NCBI GenBank assembly: GCA_002699125.1
Contig: PABI01000151.1
Coordinates: 35,398 to 99,397, forward strand
DNA: 64,000 nt
Source: Anaerolineaceae bacterium
GTDB taxonomy: Bacteria > Chloroflexota > Anaerolineae > Promineifilales > Promineifilaceae
Direction of reading: 5' to 3'
Shown: positions 60,278 through 64,000 of the stretch, piece after piece
How the letters are laid out: each line of letters starts with the position of its first letter
Position numbering within the stretch: the first letter of the stretch is position 1
The notes under the pieces: model-generated
Databases searched by the model: none
What the model saw: only the letters and a program-made list of their open reading frames with translations
Told to the model about the DNA's origin: nothing
Position numbers and translations under genes: made by a program

Positions 60278-61534
60278 TTACCACAATGTCTCATCCCGCC
60301 AAACCTGCCCCTGCGCTCCAGACCGTACGCACTCTTCCAGGCTGCCAAAAATGACCTCCAGGCCGATGTTGCCGGGGGAGTAATGGGCAAACTTGCCGGA
60401 ATTCGTCATCAGCACGCCGTGCCGCCGCACGATGGGCGTGACCACCACGCAGGTATCGACGATGACGCGTACCCCGGCGGCGCGTAGCTGGTCCAGCCAG
60501 CCGCGCTGCTGCAATGCGCCCAGCGCCAGCCGGTTGGTGCAGACGATAAAATCAACTTCAGGGTGGGGCGGATATTGCTCAATGAGCGGCAGCAGCTTCT
60601 CAAATTCAGTCAGGGAAAAGTGCGGGCTGCCCAGGGCGACGACTTCGATACGGCCGTCTTCCACCGTCGCCAATTTCCCCAGCGTGGATCGAATATCGGC
60701 CATCGTTACGGAACGTTCTGCTGCGGGAGGCTGGTGGTGCAGGGCCTTGGCCAGGGTGGGGGCTTCCGGCGTCACGCCCACGGCATGAAACAGCGCCACC
60801 GCCCCGGAAGAAGCCGCTGCTGCCCCCAGCGCCTTGAGCTGATCTTCCGTTGTTTCCGGCGGCAAGCCCACGATGACCGGAATCTGGTTCTGGCTGTTGG
60901 CCCCCACAAAGTAGCCTAGCACCGGGAAAAAGACATCTTCGTGTAGCAAATTTGCAGGAATATTGTCCAGATGAAACACAATTTGCCCGCGCCGATTCTC
61001 GGGCAGGTGCAGCCCCACGGCGGGAGCCCGCCCGGTGAGCGCGGCGCAGATGTCGATGAAGTCGCCGTACCGGTTGGTGCGCGCCCCCAGCACCGAGTTA
61101 GCAAAAACGATGGCGTTGCTCTCTGCCCAGGCGATTTGCGCGCCGAAGGCCGGGCGGTGCATCGCCTGGTACGGGGCGCAGGTCCAGATTGGCGCGCAGC
61201 CCATTTGCTGGTAGGCGGCCATCAGCCGGGTGGCGCGGTCGGCAAATTCGGCCGTGCCGTGGAACTGTTCCGGGTGCATGAGGTCAATCGCGCCGACGTT
61301 GAGGGTAGTGGGCACGCGCACTTGGGCCCCGCCGGCCACCAGCCGCTCGGCAAAATCCAGCCCGGACTGGCCGTGGTACAAACAGCCGTCAATGTGGGCC
61401 GATTCGATGTCGAGCAACTGCGTTGCTTCGTAGACGTTGGCCATCGTGCTTAAAATGCGCATAGCCATTTTGGTGGCTTCGCCAAATTCGCCGTTGAGCA
61501 TGGCCTGGTCTTGGGGGGAGAGAGTTAAGGACAT
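60278..61534 (-). CDS. aconitase X catalytic (large) subunit
   Basis: 418 residues, DUF521 family. AcnX enzymes are phosphomevalonate dehydratases (archaeal-type mevalonate pathway) or cis-3-hydroxy-L-proline dehydratases. Visible are the Fe-S cysteine candidates in WTCAPYQ and VDTCVVV, NSVLGARTNRYGDFIDICAA and MTNSGKFAHYSPG. The separate small and large genes fit either class; neither mevalonate nor hydroxyproline genes are nearby, so the substrate is open. Confidence 0.83.
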   Translation of the reverse strand: MSLTLSPQDQAMLNGEFGEATKMAMRILSTMANVYEATQLLDIESAHIDGCLYHGQSGLDFAERLVAGGAQVRVPTTLNVGAIDLMHPEQFHGTAEFADRATRLMAAYQQMGCAPIWTCAPYQAMHRPAFGAQIAWAESNAIVFANSVLGARTNRYGDFIDICAALTGRAPAVGLHLPENRRGQIVFHLDNIPANLLHEDVFFPVLGYFVGANSQNQIPVIVGLPPETTEDQLKALGAAAASSGAVALFHAVGVTPEAPTLAKALHHQPPAAERSVTMADIRSTLGKLATVEDGRIEVVALGSPHFSLTEFEKLLPLIEQYPPHPEVDFIVCTNRLALGALQQRGWLDQLRAAGVRVIVDTCVVVTPIVRRHGVLMTNSGKFAHYSPGNIGLEVIFGSLEECVRSGAQGQVWRDETLW

Positions 61535-61536
61535 AA

Positions 61537-61665
61537 GTAATTGAGTAATTGGGTAATTTTTGGAACGCAGAGTTACACGGAGAGTCCGCAGAGGGGCGCA
61601 GAGATTTTTTGTTTTTCTCTGTGAAACTCTGTGCCTCCTCTGCGCAACTCTGTGTTCCTCTTTTT
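61537..61665. repeat. compound iterated-word palindrome upstream of acnX
   Basis: A GTAATTGAGTAATTGGGTAA run is followed by CGCAGAGTTACACGGAGAGT and CCGCAGAGGGGCGCAGAG, mirrored by TCTCTGTGAAACTCTGTGCC and TCCTCTGCGCAACTCTGTG. The largest repeat in the window. Confidence 0.65.
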
Positions 61666-61669
61666 CATC

Positions 61670-62449
61670 TTAGAGTTTGCTTTTGATTAAATTCTGCACG
61701 GCCGTTTCAAACCGAGTATCCGGTGAAAAATCCAGGTGCAGGCGCTGGACAACGGCCGTTCGTGCGTTCAGGTAGGCTTGCAGCAGGTTGGCCAGGTGAA
61801 TGGCCGTTGCCTTTGTGTCCTGGTGGTTAAACTGAGCGTGCAGCAGCGGCTGGCGGGCCGGGTCTTCCGGCGGCAGGATGTGCAGCAGGGGTGGCAGGGT
61901 AAAGTGCAGCAGCTCTAGATAGATGGTGAATGGCTTGTCGCCGTCGCCGCGCAGCAGCAGGCGGAAGGCGTCCCACAGCATCACCCAGAAGCGCTCGTCC
62001 AGGGCGGCCAGTTCGGCGGCACTGAGCTGGGGTTGGGGCAGCAGAGCGCGGGCGCAGGCGTCCTGGTAGCGGTCGGCCCAGCCGTCGTGGTCTTTGAGGA
62101 TGCGGATGTCACGGTCCCACGGGTTGGGTTCCAGCTCGGCTTGCAGCTCGTAGCGGTAGTCGGCTTTGGTGCCGTTGCTGTAGAGGGCGATGTGGAAATA
62201 CGGCCGTACGTGCACGCCATCAAACGATTTGGCCGGCACGTACTGCATCACCGACTGGACAAATTCACGCCGCTGCCGCCAGGCTCGTTCGCGGGCTCCT
62301 TCATCGGCAAACACCAGGGCGATGTCCATGTCGGAATAGGGGTCTGAAGTGCGACGGCCGTACGACCCCGCCAAAAAGCAGGCCACAATATCCCCTTCGC
62401 TCACCACCCGCTGCTGCAACCGCACCAGCACCCGCTCTTGTTCAAACAT
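61670..62449 (-). CDS. nucleotidyltransferase-domain protein
   Basis: 259 residues. The N-terminal polymerase-beta-type domain has the triad pattern FLAGSYGRRTSDPYSDMDIA (GS followed by D-x-D). The C-terminal helical region (LLRGDGDKPFTIYLELLHFT) resembles aminoglycoside nucleotidyltransferases. It could modify an antibiotic, a tRNA or a protein (toxin-like AMPylase). No paired HEPN/antitoxin gene is visible. It abuts the IS element. Confidence 0.75.
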   Translation of the reverse strand: MFEQERVLVRLQQRVVSEGDIVACFLAGSYGRRTSDPYSDMDIALVFADEGARERAWRQRREFVQSVMQYVPAKSFDGVHVRPYFHIALYSNGTKADYRYELQAELEPNPWDRDIRILKDHDGWADRYQDACARALLPQPQLSAAELAALDERFWVMLWDAFRLLLRGDGDKPFTIYLELLHFTLPPLLHILPPEDPARQPLLHAQFNHQDTKATAIHLANLLQAYLNARTAVVQRLHLDFSPDTRFETAVQNLIKSKL

Positions 62450-62546
62450 AACTTACACACTCCTTATCCAGCAATTATACAGAATGGCATATGACATGCA
62501 TCCTAAATATTGGTTTTCCATTGTTGATTAGCTCACTGTGCCTAGA

Positions 62547-64000
62547 GAGGGTCGGCGTTAACATAACGCCAACTCATGGTGCCTGTGCCTGAGTTTTGAT
62601 ATGGCGAACACGCTGCAGAGCACGGGCATTGATCACAATGTATGTCAGCGTGTTCAAATTAACAACTGAATGACTATTACGCACTTTAGGTCGCTCAATG
62701 CCGTAATCTTTAGCCTGGCTGTTGATGCGTTCAGAAGCGGTGCGTTGTTTGTAAAGCTGTTTGTACTCATCTGATTGACGGTCAATCCGGATGCGCATCC
62801 AGCCACCAGCCTCAATATTGATGTGCTTCACACAGCCGACCCCTTTAGTAAATTGCTGATGGTCACACGGCTGACCTGTCTTGGTCGGAAACAGCTTGGG
62901 GCAACGTAAAAGTTGTGCCCGATACCCTTTGGGATGGTCGTATTCATAAGAAGGAATCATCTCTAAGCCTTGGGGACAAAGGTGGAACCCACCTGGCCCC
63001 AACCTTGGTTGTGGATGGCCGCGCAAATTGAGCGGGATAGCGGCCATCCCGCCTACTTCAGCAAAGGGCTGGTAGATATGCCAGGCATCGAAAGCGGCGT
63101 CGGCGGCAAAAAAACGGGGACGAAAACCGATTGTTTCCACCAAACGCTCATACAATGGCGCGAAATAGGTAGAATCCGCTTCGTTGAAAGGCAAGGTATA
63201 CTCCGCCAAAACCACATCGCCATATTGCGGATGGGTAGTGGCCATGATGCCTGTCCCATAGCCCCAAAGGTATTCCTTCTCGGCTGTGGTTTGGTCCCTG
63301 GTTTCCTCATCTTGGTTTTTACGACGTTTGACGCCCAGGCGACAGTCCGAATCGCCGGTCGGTTGCTTGTCTGGGTCGTAGCGGTTGGTGATGAACTCAC
63401 GCGGGTTATTTGCTTTGACCCAGGCATAAATGTGCTTCGTGTCGATAACTGACGTGTCACCTAATTCTGGAATTTCGGCCTGAAGGTCATGGACGGTTTC
63501 TCTAAACAGAGCTTGGAGGATAGCATTATCCATCATCTGCTGTTTGTGTCTGAGCCAACGGTCGCAAGGAACCGTTTCCTCGACATCAAAGCCGTAGGGC
63601 TGGGTATTGTCTTTCACAGGATGAAACCCCAGTTCCAATACCAGCAACGGGTGTTTTACCAGAAAGCGCCGCAGGTCAGTGATATAGTCGAATTTCTCGC
63701 ATTTCTTGACCAGCAATGCTTTCACATATGCCTTTTCTGGATGTGGACGTGAACCGGGCCAGGGCTGAGATTCATCCCGTTCCGGCACCTGGTTCCAATC
63801 GAGCAAGGCGAAAAAAGGCGCGATACTCCTGGACAACCGGGTCAAGGGTCATTAGTTGGTCGATTATTGCTTGTTCAAGTGCATGACTAGACGTTATCAT
63901 TGGACTGCTCCTGTTCAGTTTGGTTTGTGGATACTTTCCAGTCTGAATGGGAGCAACCGTTTTGACAAGTTTTTATTATATTATGTTAAATCCGACCCTC
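62547..64000 (-). mobile_element. insertion sequence with 20-bp terminal inverted repeats
   Basis: GAGGGTCGGCGTTAACATAA (62547-62566) and, inverted at 63981-64000, GAGGGTCGGATTTAACATAA match at 18 of 20 bases. Between them is one DDE transposase gene. The right end contains promoter-like TTAACA and TATAAT followed by AGGAG and ATG. The element is complete, about 1454 bp, with its outer end at the last base of the window. It lacks ACGGCCGT copies. Target duplication cannot be judged. Confidence 0.8.
62574..63900 (-). CDS. IS transposase (DDE), frameshifted near the N-terminus
   Basis: The reading frame from 63845 to 62574 encodes 423 residues, with DDE-type segments DTSVIDTKHIYAWVKANN, FFAADAAFDAWHIY and TASERINSQAKDYG (Glu region). 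ATG 63900, with AGGAG seven bases upstream, opens another frame (MITSSHALEQAIIDQLMTLD ... QEYRAFF) that should join ALLDWNQVPERD in the main frame. The two are separated by one extra base in a run of six A (63811-63816, six T on the coding strand). This could be an inactivating indel, a sequencing error, or slippage-based control of transposase. The IS family is not certain. Confidence 0.78.

Overview
The window looks like chromosomal DNA of an uncultured Chloroflexota bacterium (Anaerolineae/Ardenticatenia-like). The evidence is the gene content: large kinase-TPR proteins, DosS-like kinases, an EAD-TIR-FGE protein, many short intergenic palindromes, and moderate GC. This placement is an inference. 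A strong genome signature is the 8-base palindrome ACGGCCGT. I counted about 87 exact copies by eye in 64 kb, where roughly one is expected by chance. || Region 1 (about 0.4-14.8 kb) is a (hydroxy)ectoine uptake and catabolism cluster. It holds an EhuABCD ABC importer, ectoine hydrolase (DoeA/EutD), N-acetyl-diaminobutyrate deacetylase (DoeB/EutE), an EctB-like diaminobutyrate aminotransferase, a DoeC-like aldehyde dehydrogenase, EutC and EutB, two further M24 peptidase-fold paralogues and a FadR-type GntR regulator. Together these would import ectoine and convert it to diaminobutyrate, aspartate semialdehyde and aspartate. No ectA or ectC is present, so the cluster reads as catabolic. || Region 2 (14.8-24 kb) holds a ferritin-like gene remnant, an EAD-TIR-FGE-sulfatase conflict-type protein, a molybdenum hydroxylase whose fused 2Fe-2S domain has lost seven of eight cluster cysteines, a Ser/Thr kinase, a 7TM-PAS histidine kinase and MmsA. 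Region 3 (24-34.8 kb) is a redox and sensing block. It holds an octaheme HAO-like cytochrome c with an internally duplicated membrane partner, a Crp/Fnr regulator, a DosS/NarL-like two-component pair, CBS proteins, a pseudo-receiver, a dihydroorotate-dehydrogenase-like enzyme and a DsbA-VKOR pair. Crp/Fnr-type palindromes (TGA-N6-TCA) recur between these genes. || Region 4 (34.9-42.3 kb) has three tRNA genes (Pro, Gly, Met), a DUF2723 membrane protein, a kinase-TPR protein and a convergent PPP-family phosphatase. Region 5 (42.3-52.4 kb) is a minus-strand histidine operon, hisG-D-C-B-H-A-F-I-E. It is preceded by a classical attenuator: a leader peptide containing HHHAHH and then an intrinsic terminator. 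The operon carries extra genes (a GxxExxY nuclease-fold cassette bounded by inverted repeats, a VOC protein, a membrane protein and a DUF429 protein). Iterated-word palindromes sit exactly at the stop codons of hisG, D, C, B, H and I, and two repeats are inserted in frame inside hisC and hisH. || Region 6 (52.7-64 kb) has a tandem pair of ParB-like/universal-stress-protein fusions, a PduO-type cobalamin adenosyltransferase, two membrane-anchored helix-hairpin-helix proteins, a GNAT acetyltransferase, a two-subunit aconitase-X, a nucleotidyltransferase, and an insertion sequence whose right inverted repeat ends exactly at base 64000.
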